This document shows positions 1 to 7,216 of a DNA stretch of 64,000 nt, one piece after another. This stretch comes from DASXMT01 sp963755985 (GTDB taxonomy: Bacteria > Actinomycetota > Acidimicrobiia > Acidimicrobiales > RAAP-2). The notes beneath the pieces are model-generated. The model saw nothing but the letters and a program-made list of their open reading frames with translations, did no database searches and was not told the DNA's origin. Numbering within the stretch: position 1 is the stretch's first letter; the number at the start of each line of letters is the position of its first letter. The stretch covers positions 186,001 to 250,000 of the forward strand of contig CAVWLO010000002.1 in the NCBI GenBank assembly GCA_963755985.1, in the 5' to 3' direction. A program made the position numbers and the translations under genes.

Positions 1-1407
1 TACGTGGGAGACGGGGATCACGAAGTCACCGTCGCCGCACGAGAGGGGGAAGGCGGACTTACGTTGTCCAGCAGTCTCCGGATCGGTCTGGTGGGCGCGC
101 GGTGTTATGGCCGGACAACGCTGGAGGAGGGCCAGTCGGCCTTTGTTGCCCTCTCTTGGAACGATACGGCGACGAAGAGCAACGAAGAAGCGACGGCCGC
201 CCTCGACTCCACCGTCACCTATTGGAGGAATTGGCTCGGGACCGGCATCTTTCCTGATCATCCCTGGCGCCACTACATCGAGCGAAGCGCGCTGACCCTC
301 AAGGGCCTCAGCTATGCGCCGACTGGCGCCATCATGGCCGCATCGACAACGTCGCTCCCGGAGACGCCGGGCGGGGCGCGCAACTGGGACTATCGATTCA
401 CGTGGATCAGGGACACCGGTTTCATGCTGCGGGCCCTCTACCGCTTGGGCTTCGACTGGGAGGCATTGGAGTATTTCGCCTTCATCCTGGAAGCGGTGAG
501 TGGGGGCGATAAGATCGGGAGCAAGTTCGACCTGCAGATCATGTATGGCATCGGTGGTGAGAGGGACCTCACCGAGAAGACGCTCGACCACCTGACCGGT
601 TATCGCAACTCGTCCCCGGTGCGGGTGGGCAATGGGGCGTGGAACCAGCACCAGAATGACGTGTGGGGAATGTTGCTCGACGCCGTCGATTCCCAATTCG
701 GGGGGCGAGCGTCCGGGATCGTGCCGGGGGTGTGGGAGGGCCTGGCCGGGTTTGTCGACGATGCCATCGAGAAGGGGGAGGGGCCGGACCAAGGCATCTG
801 GGAGATCCGAGGTGATCCCGAGCATTTCACTGCTTCGAAGGTCTTGTGCTGGGTGGCCGCCGACCGGGGAGCGGACCTGGCCGGGGTACGGGGTGACGAT
901 GAGCGGGCAGCGAGGTGGCGGAAGTCGGCCGACGAGATGAAAGCCGACATCCTCGACAAGGGGGTTGATGACCGCGGCCGCTTCCGCCAGCACTACGGTA
1001 ACGCCGAGCTCGACGCGTCTCTCCTACTCATACCCATCATGGGCTTCCTGCCCCCCGACGATGAACGGGTGCGGGCCACGGTGCTGGCCATCGCCGACGA
1101 GCTGACCCAGGACGGCCTGGTCCTTCGGTACAAGGTCGACAGCACCGACACCGGATTTGCCGGCGAGGAGGGTACGTTCACCATCTGCTCCTTCTGGCTC
1201 GTCTCCGCACTGGCCATGATCGGGGAGACGGAGCGGGCCCGGGCCCTCTGCAAGAAGCTGTTGAACCTGGCCGGTCCGCTGCTGCTCTACGCCGAGGAGA
1301 TCGAGGCCTCGAGCGGTGAGCACCTGGGCAACTTTCCCCAAGCCTTCACCCACCTGGCGCTGATCGAAGCCGTCTCACTGCTGATCGAGGCAGACTCGGC
1401 CGCCTAG
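1..1407 (+). CDS. GH15 family glucosidase/trehalase, 5' end outside window
   Basis: This is the C-terminal part of a glycoside hydrolase family 15 enzyme (glucoamylase or trehalase type), which hydrolyses alpha-glucosidic bonds. The reading frame is open to base 1, and family members are usually about 600 residues, so roughly the first 130-200 are missing. Visible family signatures are RNWDYRFTWIRD near the start of the (alpha/alpha)6 barrel, DQGIWEIRG carrying the probable general acid Glu, and EGTFTICSFWLVSALA carrying the second catalytic Glu. The closing segment AGPLLLYAEEIE...LGNFPQAFTHLALI is typical of the bacterial trehalase/glucoamylase group. Substrate cannot be assigned from sequence alone. 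It converges on the shikimate-kinase-like gene. Confidence 0.88.
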   Translation, partial: YVGDGDHEVTVAAREGEGGLTLSSSLRIGLVGARCYGRTTLEEGQSAFVALSWNDTATKSNEEATAALDSTVTYWRNWLGTGIFPDHPWRHYIERSALTLKGLSYAPTGAIMAASTTSLPETPGGARNWDYRFTWIRDTGFMLRALYRLGFDWEALEYFAFILEAVSGGDKIGSKFDLQIMYGIGGERDLTEKTLDHLTGYRNSSPVRVGNGAWNQHQNDVWGMLLDAVDSQFGGRASGIVPGVWEGLAGFVDDAIEKGEGPDQGIWEIRGDPEHFTASKVLCWVAADRGADLAGVRGDDERAARWRKSADEMKADILDKGVDDRGRFRQHYGNAELDASLLLIPIMGFLPPDDERVRATVLAIADELTQDGLVLRYKVDSTDTGFAGEEGTFTICSFWLVSALAMIGETERARALCKKLLNLAGPLLLYAEEIEASSGEHLGNFPQAFTHLALIEAVSLLIEADSAA

Positions 1408-1467
1408 CCGGTGGGAGGCCCGCGGTCGGCTCCGTGGTTGTCCGGCAACGGGTTGCGCGGTTGCCCG

Positions 1468-1494
1468 TGGACCACGAATAGAAGTCGTGGTCCA
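1468..1494. terminator. Perfect hairpin between convergent genes
   Basis: A 10-bp perfect inverted repeat (TGGACCACGA and its complement, 7-nt loop) sits between the convergent GH15 and shikimate-kinase-like genes. There is no U-tract on either strand, so it is a possible bidirectional transcript-end hairpin rather than a classical intrinsic terminator. A second weaker GGCAAC/GTTGCC pairing lies just upstream (1444-1465). Confidence 0.5.
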
Positions 1495-1575
1495 TCGTTC
1501 GCCCAGCGGTCAATATGAAGTGCGGCCCGAGGCGTTCAATGAGGACTCGGGTGCGCACGTTCGACTTGCCGATGG

Positions 1576-2160
1576 TCAGGAGCCACCCGCTGCGCCAGGG
1601 GCCCCACGCTCCGGTGCCGATGCTGTTTGTCCCAGGTCCAGGGCATCGATCAGGACTCGGTCGCCCAGCACCCGTTCGGCGACAGCCTCGGGGGTGAGAT
1701 CGTCGACGTCTACAGTCACCGATGCCAATTGGCCATAGAAGGGGGCTCGAACCTCGTACAGCGCGGTCAGGGTCGCGGCTGGATCATTCCCCAACGGCGG
1801 GCGTCCGTGGCCGTCGCCGATCCGTTCGGCCGACGTCTCCGGGCGGGCCCGTAGCCAGACGACGACTCCCGCTCGGGACAAGAGTGCTCGGTTCTCTTCG
1901 GACAGAACGGCTCCGCCCGCGACTGAGATCACCACCGGGCCTTCGCTCGATATGGCCTCCATCAGTGCCCTCGTCTCCTGGATGGCGCCCTCGCCGCCGT
2001 CGGAGAAGACATTCGGGACGCTGTGGCCGGTGGCCCGGGCCACCTGGACGTCAGAGTCGAGATACCCCCACCCGAGCCGCTCGGCCAACAAGGTCCCGAT
2101 GGTGGTCTTCCCGACTCCCATCATGCCCACCAGCAGTAGGCGGTCACACCTCATATCCAC
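1576..2160 (-). CDS. Shikimate kinase-like P-loop kinase
   Basis: A 194-residue P-loop kinase of the shikimate kinase fold, a family that phosphorylates shikimate in aromatic amino acid synthesis. The Walker A motif GMMGVGKT is at residues 12-19, DSD at 35-37, a glycine motif AGG at 81-83, GRPPL (lid Arg120) and VRAPFY (Arg138). At the family position for the substrate-binding Phe-Arg of the GE..FR motif this protein reads Ile-Gln (60-61), so a key shikimate-contacting Arg appears lost. No other aro gene is nearby; it ends a small stress-type operon. A kinase for another small substrate is possible. The start is GTG 2160 or ATG 2154; neither has a good Shine-Dalgarno. Confidence 0.75.
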   Translation of the reverse strand: MDMRCDRLLLVGMMGVGKTTIGTLLAERLGWGYLDSDVQVARATGHSVPNVFSDGGEGAIQETRALMEAISSEGPVVISVAGGAVLSEENRALLSRAGVVVWLRARPETSAERIGDGHGRPPLGNDPAATLTALYEVRAPFYGQLASVTVDVDDLTPEAVAERVLGDRVLIDALDLGQTASAPERGAPGAAGGS

Positions 2161-2178
2161 CCAAAGGAGTCAGCAGGT

Positions 2179-2547
2179 TCAGGCACGCTTCATCTCCACG
2201 GTGATCGTCCGTAGCTCCTTGGACCCCACATTCTCGAGCGAATGGGGCGTCAGCGGGTCACCCCACATGGCCGATCCGTCAGCGAGGCCCGAGGCCGATT
2301 GTCTCGTATCGACCAGGACGGTCCCATCGGGGTCACGTCGCACGAAGTCGCTGTCCGACAGGATATAGAGAACGCCAGGCCACTGGTGGGTGTGAACCGG
2401 TACCGTGTCGCCCGCCGCGACATGGGCGTCGAGGACACGGACTCGGTCGTCCTCGAAGAGAACGTCGTGATAGTCCGGAGCGGCAATCATGGCGTCGAGC
2501 TCCGCCGGATACGGCCAGTCTCGAAACCTCGCGTCCGTCATCGTCAT
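2179..2547 (-). CDS. Cupin-fold protein
   Basis: A 122-residue protein with a single cupin-like beta-barrel. PVHTHQWPGVLYIL (about residues 50-63) matches the first cupin motif with two metal-type histidines, and PHSLENVG (about 100-107) resembles the second. Small cupins of this kind bind a metal or small ligand; the ligand cannot be told here. The start ATG is preceded by GAGGAG at good spacing. It lies 18 bp upstream of the shikimate-kinase-like gene and 11 bp downstream of the small membrane protein, so the three probably form one operon behind palindrome site 1. Confidence 0.7.
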   Translation of the reverse strand: MTMTDARFRDWPYPAELDAMIAAPDYHDVLFEDDRVRVLDAHVAAGDTVPVHTHQWPGVLYILSDSDFVRRDPDGTVLVDTRQSASGLADGSAMWGDPLTPHSLENVGSKELRTITVEMKRA

Positions 2548-2558
2548 GTCTCCTCACT

Positions 2559-2831
2559 TCAGGAGTCAGGCACTTGGCCCTGCCAGGAGCCCACTCCCGC
2601 CGACATCCCCGCGGCTGCCGCCGACCCAAACTGGCGAAGCATCGCCTTCGCCGTCTGGCTGGGCGGCGTCTCCAGTTGACGGACCCAGCTCCGAGCGGCC
2701 GACACCAGGGTGCCGCCGGCGATCGAGCCGCCAACGCTGATGAGGAGCACCCCGATGACGGCGATCACGGCGCCGGCGGTGATCGCCGTCGTGTTGATCT
2801 CGACTCGATGCTGTCCAGGGTGATCGGTCAT
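2559..2831 (-). CDS. Small single-pass membrane protein, unknown function
   Basis: A 90-residue protein with one strongly hydrophobic Gly/Ala/Val/Ile-rich segment at about residues 17-45 (TTAITAGAVIAVIGVLLISV onward), followed by an amphipathic, basic stretch. I do not recognise a named family. It is the first gene of a likely three-gene operon (then cupin and kinase-like). The palindrome at 3007-3023 lies about 175 bp upstream of its ATG. A longer ORF in another frame overlaps it, but this frame has the coherent membrane segment. Confidence 0.55.
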   Translation of the reverse strand: MTDHPGQHRVEINTTAITAGAVIAVIGVLLISVGGSIAGGTLVSAARSWVRQLETPPSQTAKAMLRQFGSAAAAGMSAGVGSWQGQVPDS

Positions 2832-3199
2832 CGTTCATCCAGTCGATTCGTCGTAGCTAGTGGAGAGGCATCGACGGCAAGCGGGCCGGTGGTGGCTCCG
2901 TTGACAGCGAAGCCCCAGTCGGGGGCTCAGAAGCCGAGTTCCGTCGCTTCATGCTTGAGCCAATACCGCATCAAGCAACAGTGACAGGCAGTAGCCAGTG
3001 GGATCGTCACCCTATCTGGGTGATTGTGGCTTGATGGAGGTCGATGCCGTGATCGAGCCTCCGGATCGTGTCGGGGAGGCTGCGGCTCTGTCGCCTCATG
3101 GCCACTGAGGCGATCGGCGCCGTACCCGGGTTTGACCACCATGGCGGCAACGATGAGGCTTGGACACCGAAGAGTCCGGACAGTCGTGAGTGCCGGTGA
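2832..3199. other. Intergenic region with palindrome site 1
   Basis: This 368-bp gap between the small membrane protein and the 3' end of the GMC oxidoreductase shows no convincing coding sequence. It contains palindrome site 1 at 3007-3023 and, 23 bp beyond it toward the minus-strand operon, a weak -10-like hexamer CACTGT (2978-2983). I see nothing else of note. Confidence 0.5.
3007..3023. promoter_or_regulatory. Palindrome site 1 (TCACCC-N5-GGGTGA)
   Basis: Perfect arms, TCACCC TATCT GGGTGA. It is placed to control the minus-strand membrane protein / cupin / kinase-like operon. A weak -10-like CACTGT follows 23 bp downstream on the minus strand. Confidence 0.65.
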
Positions 3200-4753
3200 T
3201 CAGCCCATGCGCTCGAGCAGGTGCTCACCGACTCGAATCGCGTTTGCCATGGCCGTGAGCGCCGGGTTGACGGCCCCGATGCTCGGGAAGACGCTGGTGT
3301 CGACGACGTAGAGGTTGTCGAGCTCGTGGGCCTTGCAGTTCACGTCAAGCACCGAGGTGGCTGGGTCGGCACCGAAGCGACAGGTGCCGGCCTGATGGGC
3401 GGCCCCGGCGATCGGTATGTTCATCTGCATGTAGAAATTCTTCGACAGAACATGGTGGTCGGCCATCCCCACATGGTTGAGAATGGTCTTCAGCTGGTCG
3501 TAGAGGCCTTCTGCCTCCTTGTTGTTCGTGGCCGTGTAGGCGAGGTGCACATGGCCATCGTCGTCGACAGTGACCCGGTTCTCCGGACGGGGCAGGTCTT
3601 CGGTCGTGAGCCACCAATCGACGGCATGGTGGGCGACGTCGTCGAGCGACCAATGGGGGGCAAGCAGGGTGAGGTGCGGCTCCTCGCCTTTCATGGCCCC
3701 GGCGTTCGACTTACCCACCATTTGGATGTTGCCGAGCGGCCATTCCTGCCCGTCGCCGGCCAGATAGAAGTCGTTGATGCCGAGCGTCTTTTGGAACGAC
3801 GTATCGTTTGGTTCCTTGCCCAGCGACACCACCGCTTTGGAGTTGTGGTACATGTAGTTTCGTCCGACCTGGTCTGAGCCGTTGGCCAGTCCGTTGGGGT
3901 GGCGGTCGTTGGCCGAGTTCAACAAGAGTCGGGCCGTGTTCGCCGCCCCGGCGGCCAGTGCCACCACATCGGCCTGGTAGACCTCTCGTTGCCCGGCACG
4001 CTCGACCACCACGCCGGTCACGGACGCGTCGAGGTCGTCGGTCTCGAGGGTGACGACCTCAGCGTCCACCAACAGAGTGACATTGGGGTGTTCGAGGGCC
4101 GGCCGAACAGCCATGATGTCGGCGTCGGCCTTGGCATGCACCAGACAGGGATAGCCGTCACAGGTGGCACAGCGGATACAGAGGCTCTGTTGGTGGTGTT
4201 CCTCGTCGAGCTGGATCCCGCAGGGTGCGGAGAACGGGTGGTATCCCTTTTCGGCGAGGGCGTCGGCGATCTCCTGGATCCTCCGCTCATGGCTGACCGG
4301 GGGGGCCGGGTACTGGCGAGACCAGGGACCCTCGGTGGGGTCTTCACCGTGCTTGCCGTGCACCTGGTAGAGCCACTCGGCCTTGGTGTACCAGGGCTCA
4401 AAGTCTCCGTATGAGAGAGGCCATGCCGGGGAGATCCCGTCGATGTGGTGCAGTTCCCCGAAGTCCTCGGGCCGAAGCCGGTAGAGCGCTGCGCCGTAGA
4501 GCTTGGTCGCACCGCCGACGAAATAGTGGACCTGGGGCTGGAACTGCTTGCCGTCGGCGTCGAACCACATGTCAGGAGAGATGTATTTCCCGTCCACGAA
4601 GACGGCATCCGGTGCCCAGTTGTCCGTCTCCCGAGGAAGGAAATTGCCTCGTTCGAGAAGGAGGACTCGTGTTCCCGATGGGGCGAGCGTGTGGGCCAGG
4701 GTGCCGCCCCCGGCACCGCTGCCGACGATGATCACGTCGTAGTGTTCTGACAT
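3200..4753 (-). CDS. GMC-family FAD oxidoreductase with a four-cysteine motif
   Basis: A 517-residue glucose-methanol-choline family flavoenzyme, which oxidises an alcohol group while reducing FAD. The FAD-binding GSGAGGG is at residues 11-17 and LLLERG ends the second beta strand. The C-terminus has AHQAGTCRFG (active-site His region) and VNPALTAMANAIR (active-site Asn region). Residues 192-203 read CIRCATCDGYPC, a CX2CX2CX4C cluster that could bind a metal or iron-sulfur centre; this is unusual for classical GMC oxidases and suggests an electron-transferring dehydrogenase. The start ATG 4753 has AAGGAG upstream. Longer upstream frames lack support. It is third in an operon after SDR and type II NADH dehydrogenase, so electrons may enter the quinone pool. 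Confidence 0.85.
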   Translation of the reverse strand: MSEHYDVIIVGSGAGGGTLAHTLAPSGTRVLLLERGNFLPRETDNWAPDAVFVDGKYISPDMWFDADGKQFQPQVHYFVGGATKLYGAALYRLRPEDFGELHHIDGISPAWPLSYGDFEPWYTKAEWLYQVHGKHGEDPTEGPWSRQYPAPPVSHERRIQEIADALAEKGYHPFSAPCGIQLDEEHHQQSLCIRCATCDGYPCLVHAKADADIMAVRPALEHPNVTLLVDAEVVTLETDDLDASVTGVVVERAGQREVYQADVVALAAGAANTARLLLNSANDRHPNGLANGSDQVGRNYMYHNSKAVVSLGKEPNDTSFQKTLGINDFYLAGDGQEWPLGNIQMVGKSNAGAMKGEEPHLTLLAPHWSLDDVAHHAVDWWLTTEDLPRPENRVTVDDDGHVHLAYTATNNKEAEGLYDQLKTILNHVGMADHHVLSKNFYMQMNIPIAGAAHQAGTCRFGADPATSVLDVNCKAHELDNLYVVDTSVFPSIGAVNPALTAMANAIRVGEHLLERMG

Positions 4754-4793
4754 AGCCGACTCCTTGTGCGCATGCGGCTCGGACGGGTATGGG

Positions 4794-6146
4794 TCAGGGA
4801 TTGCCCGACTGAGCTCCAACATCCCCGCCCTCAGCGGAAGTCGGGTCCGGCGGGTCGTCGTCCCCCCAGTCGATCTGGTGATCGGCGTCGGCACCGAGCA
4901 GGGCGGCGGTACGGGATCTCGAGAAATAGTCCCAACCCCAGGACACGAACGCATCGATCCTCTGGCGCACTCCACTCAACAACATGGCGTGGACGCCCAG
5001 CCAGGCGGCAAAGGCGAAGGTGCCATGCAACTCGTGGCGGTGCTCGCCCACCTCGGCCACCGCCGCCCCCCGGCCGATCATGGCCATGATGCCCTTGTCC
5101 TTGTAGTGGAAGGCGGTCCGGTGCTCGTTGTCCAGGTCAGCCAAGATGTTCTGGGCCGCCCACCGGCCTGACTGCTGGGCCACCGACCCGAGCTGGGGCA
5201 GTGGGGTGCCATCCCCACCCTTGACGTTGGCCGCGTCGCCGAGGACAAAGAGGTTGGGGTGACCCTTCACCGACAGATCGGGCTCGATCTCGAGCCTGCC
5301 GCCCCGCCCGGCCGGTAGTCCGCTGGCCTTGGCCAGATCCGGCGCTTTGATCCCACCGGCCCACACGGCCGTACGGGTGAGGATCTCACTACCATCATCG
5401 AAGATGACCCGGTCATTGGTGATCTCTTTTGCGCCCAGGCCCAGTCGGATCTGGACACCGTCTTTTTGCAGGACCTTCTGCGCGTACTCGTGGGCCTTGT
5501 CCGAGAACGGTCCGAGCACGGCATGGCCCAGGTCGACCAGCGTGATCTTGACGGAGCCGATCGGGATGTCACGGTATGCGGCAGGTCCCACGTGATTGAC
5601 CAGGTCAGCGAGGGCACCGGCTGATTCGACCCCAGTGGCCCCGGCACCGATGATCACGAAATTGAGGGCACCTCGGGCGATCAGCTCGGGGTGGCAGTCG
5701 GCGTCCTCCAATACCTCGAGCAGTCGGGTGCGAAGGGCCACGGCATCGTTCAGGGTGTACAGAGGAAAGCTGTGTTCGGCCGCTCCAGGCGTGTTGTAGA
5801 AGTTCGGTTGCGAGCCGATGGCCAACACGAGGTAGTCGCCCCGATGGGTCTGTCCCTCGGCGGTGGTCACCGTCAATGCGTCGACGTCGATCGCAGTCAC
5901 CTCGGCTTGCTTGACGTTCACCGACGGCAGTGAAGCGAGAATGCCACGGATCGGGCGGGCGATGTCGCCCTCGGTGAGCTGGGCGGTCGCCAGCTGATAG
6001 AGGAGGGGCTGGAACTGGTGATAATTGTTCCTGTCGATCAGCGTGACCTGCACACCCCGCTCGGCTAGATCTTTGGCGCAGGCCACGCCGGCAAAGCCGC
6101 CCCCGACCACCACGGCCGAGGTGCCCGGATATTGCTCTTTCGTCAT
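4794..6146 (-). CDS. ndh: Type II NADH dehydrogenase (NDH-2)
   Basis: A 450-residue FAD protein that oxidises NADH and reduces the membrane quinone without pumping protons. The N-terminal Rossmann motif VVGGGFAGVACAKDLAERG (FAD) is followed by the NDH-2 hallmark YHQFQPLLYQLAT. A second dinucleotide motif, IIGAGATGVESAGALADL, lies about residue 165. FVLGDAANV and PQLGSVAQQSGRWAAQNI are typical C-terminal FAD/quinone-site segments. The last part (GVRQRIDAFVSWGWDYF) should sit on the membrane. It lies 22 bp after the SDR gene and 40 bp before the GMC gene. A non-pumping NADH entry paired with cytochrome bd across the divergent promoter suits redox balancing under low oxygen or stress. Confidence 0.9.
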   Translation of the reverse strand: MTKEQYPGTSAVVVGGGFAGVACAKDLAERGVQVTLIDRNNYHQFQPLLYQLATAQLTEGDIARPIRGILASLPSVNVKQAEVTAIDVDALTVTTAEGQTHRGDYLVLAIGSQPNFYNTPGAAEHSFPLYTLNDAVALRTRLLEVLEDADCHPELIARGALNFVIIGAGATGVESAGALADLVNHVGPAAYRDIPIGSVKITLVDLGHAVLGPFSDKAHEYAQKVLQKDGVQIRLGLGAKEITNDRVIFDDGSEILTRTAVWAGGIKAPDLAKASGLPAGRGGRLEIEPDLSVKGHPNLFVLGDAANVKGGDGTPLPQLGSVAQQSGRWAAQNILADLDNEHRTAFHYKDKGIMAMIGRGAAVAEVGEHRHELHGTFAFAAWLGVHAMLLSGVRQRIDAFVSWGWDYFSRSRTAALLGADADHQIDWGDDDPPDPTSAEGGDVGAQSGNP

Positions 6147-6168
6147 GGCAAATCGACCACCTTCCGGG

Positions 6169-6936
6169 CTAGAGCCCGGGGCTGCTCTGCATGATCCCGC
6201 CGTCGGCAAAGACGGTGGTGGCGGTCATGTAGCTGGCCCCTTCCCCGGCGAGGAAGGCCACCACGCTGGCGATCTCCTCGGGCTTGGCCATGCGCCTGAT
6301 CGGAATGGCGTCGTCCAGCTTCTTGAGGGCCGCTGGGTCGTTCATGGTGGCGGTGTTGATCGGCGTGGCCACCGCCCCGGGACCTACCCCCACCACGAGG
6401 ACGTTGTGGGGGGCGAGCTCCACGCCGGCCGTTCGGGTCAGCATGCGCATGCCGCCCTTCGAGAGGCAGTACGCAGTGTTGTTCGGCATCGGCCAGTCCT
6501 CGTGCACCGAGGTCATGTTGATGATGCGCCCACCGTCACCTTGGGCGATCATCTGCTTGGCCGCCAACTGGGTACCGAAGAATGCGCTCTTGAGGTTGAT
6601 GTCCAGCACCTTCTCGTACTGGGCCTCCGTGGTGTCGAGAATGGATGTCCGGGTCTCGACCCCTGCGTTGTTGACCATGATGTCAAGACGCCCGAACGTC
6701 GACACCGCCGCCCCGACCAGTCGCTCCAGGTCGGCAACCTTGCTGACATCGGCCTCGACGGCTGTCACCTTGTCGCCCAGGGCAATGAGCTGCTTTTCGA
6801 GGTCCTCGGTGGCCTGCTCATCGAAGACCCAATCGATGACGACCTTTGCTCCTTCGGCTGCGAGGGCAATCACCACAGCCTTGCCGATTCCCGAGTTCCC
6901 GCCGGTGACGATCGCCACCTTGTCGCGTAGTGCCAC
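6169..6936 (-). CDS. Short-chain dehydrogenase/reductase (SDR)
   Basis: A 255-residue classical SDR that oxidises or reduces an alcohol/ketone with NAD(P). The cofactor motif TGGNSGIGKA is near the N-terminus, NNAGVE near residue 90, and the catalytic YCLSK (Tyr-x-x-x-Lys) near 158, followed by PGAVATPIN. It resembles the glucose-1-dehydrogenase-like group; the substrate is unknown. GTG 6936 is chosen because GGAG precedes it at good spacing and the family begins just before the cofactor strand. It is the first gene of the SDR-ndh-GMC operon. The palindrome at 7060-7076 plus a TACGGT hexamer (7031-7036) form its probable promoter. Confidence 0.85.
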   Translation of the reverse strand: MALRDKVAIVTGGNSGIGKAVVIALAAEGAKVVIDWVFDEQATEDLEKQLIALGDKVTAVEADVSKVADLERLVGAAVSTFGRLDIMVNNAGVETRTSILDTTEAQYEKVLDINLKSAFFGTQLAAKQMIAQGDGGRIINMTSVHEDWPMPNNTAYCLSKGGMRMLTRTAGVELAPHNVLVVGVGPGAVATPINTATMNDPAALKKLDDAIPIRRMAKPEEIASVVAFLAGEGASYMTATTVFADGGIMQSSPGL

Positions 6937-6971
6937 AGTCGGTCTCCTCAGATCTCCAGTGGATGGACAGT

Positions 6972-7012
6972 GCATGGCCGCCTGGCCGGACGAGCGCATG
7001 GCCGCCTGGCCG
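6972..7012. repeat. Two 17-bp direct repeats in the SDR leader
   Basis: The sequence GCATGGCCGCCTGGCCG occurs at 6972-6988 and 6996-7012 (period 24), inside the untranslated leader of the SDR operon. Possible role unknown; each copy contains the inverted GGCC-N4-GGCC arrangement. Confidence 0.6.
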
Positions 7013-7059
7013 ATGATGACTTGCCTCTTCACCGTACGCTCGCTCGTTGAGAGGGCGAA

Positions 7060-7076
7060 TCCCCCAATTAGGGTGA
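7060..7076. promoter_or_regulatory. Palindrome site 2 (TCCCCC-N5-GGGTGA)
   Basis: One arm is degenerate: TCCCCC AATTA GGGTGA. On the minus strand a -10-like TACGGT (7031-7036) follows 23 bp away, placing the site at the -35/-42 region of the SDR-ndh-GMC promoter. Confidence 0.6.
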
Positions 7077-7125
7077 TTCCTATCTGAGGTTGTACGGGCG
7101 CGGGCTCCGTGGCTCCGACCGGGAA

Positions 7126-7142
7126 TCATCCGATTCGGGTGA
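7126..7142. promoter_or_regulatory. Palindrome site 3 (TCATCC-N5-GGGTGA)
   Basis: TCATCC GATTC GGGTGA, 50 bp from site 2 in the same divergent gap. On the plus strand CAGAAT (7165-7170) follows 22 bp downstream, so this copy probably serves cydDCAB. Confidence 0.65.
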
Positions 7143-7216
7143 TGCGGCCGAATCAGCCCGTACTCAGAATGACGAAGGTGGGACAGGCCAGTCGACCGAC
7201 TAAGGGGCACTCGCCA

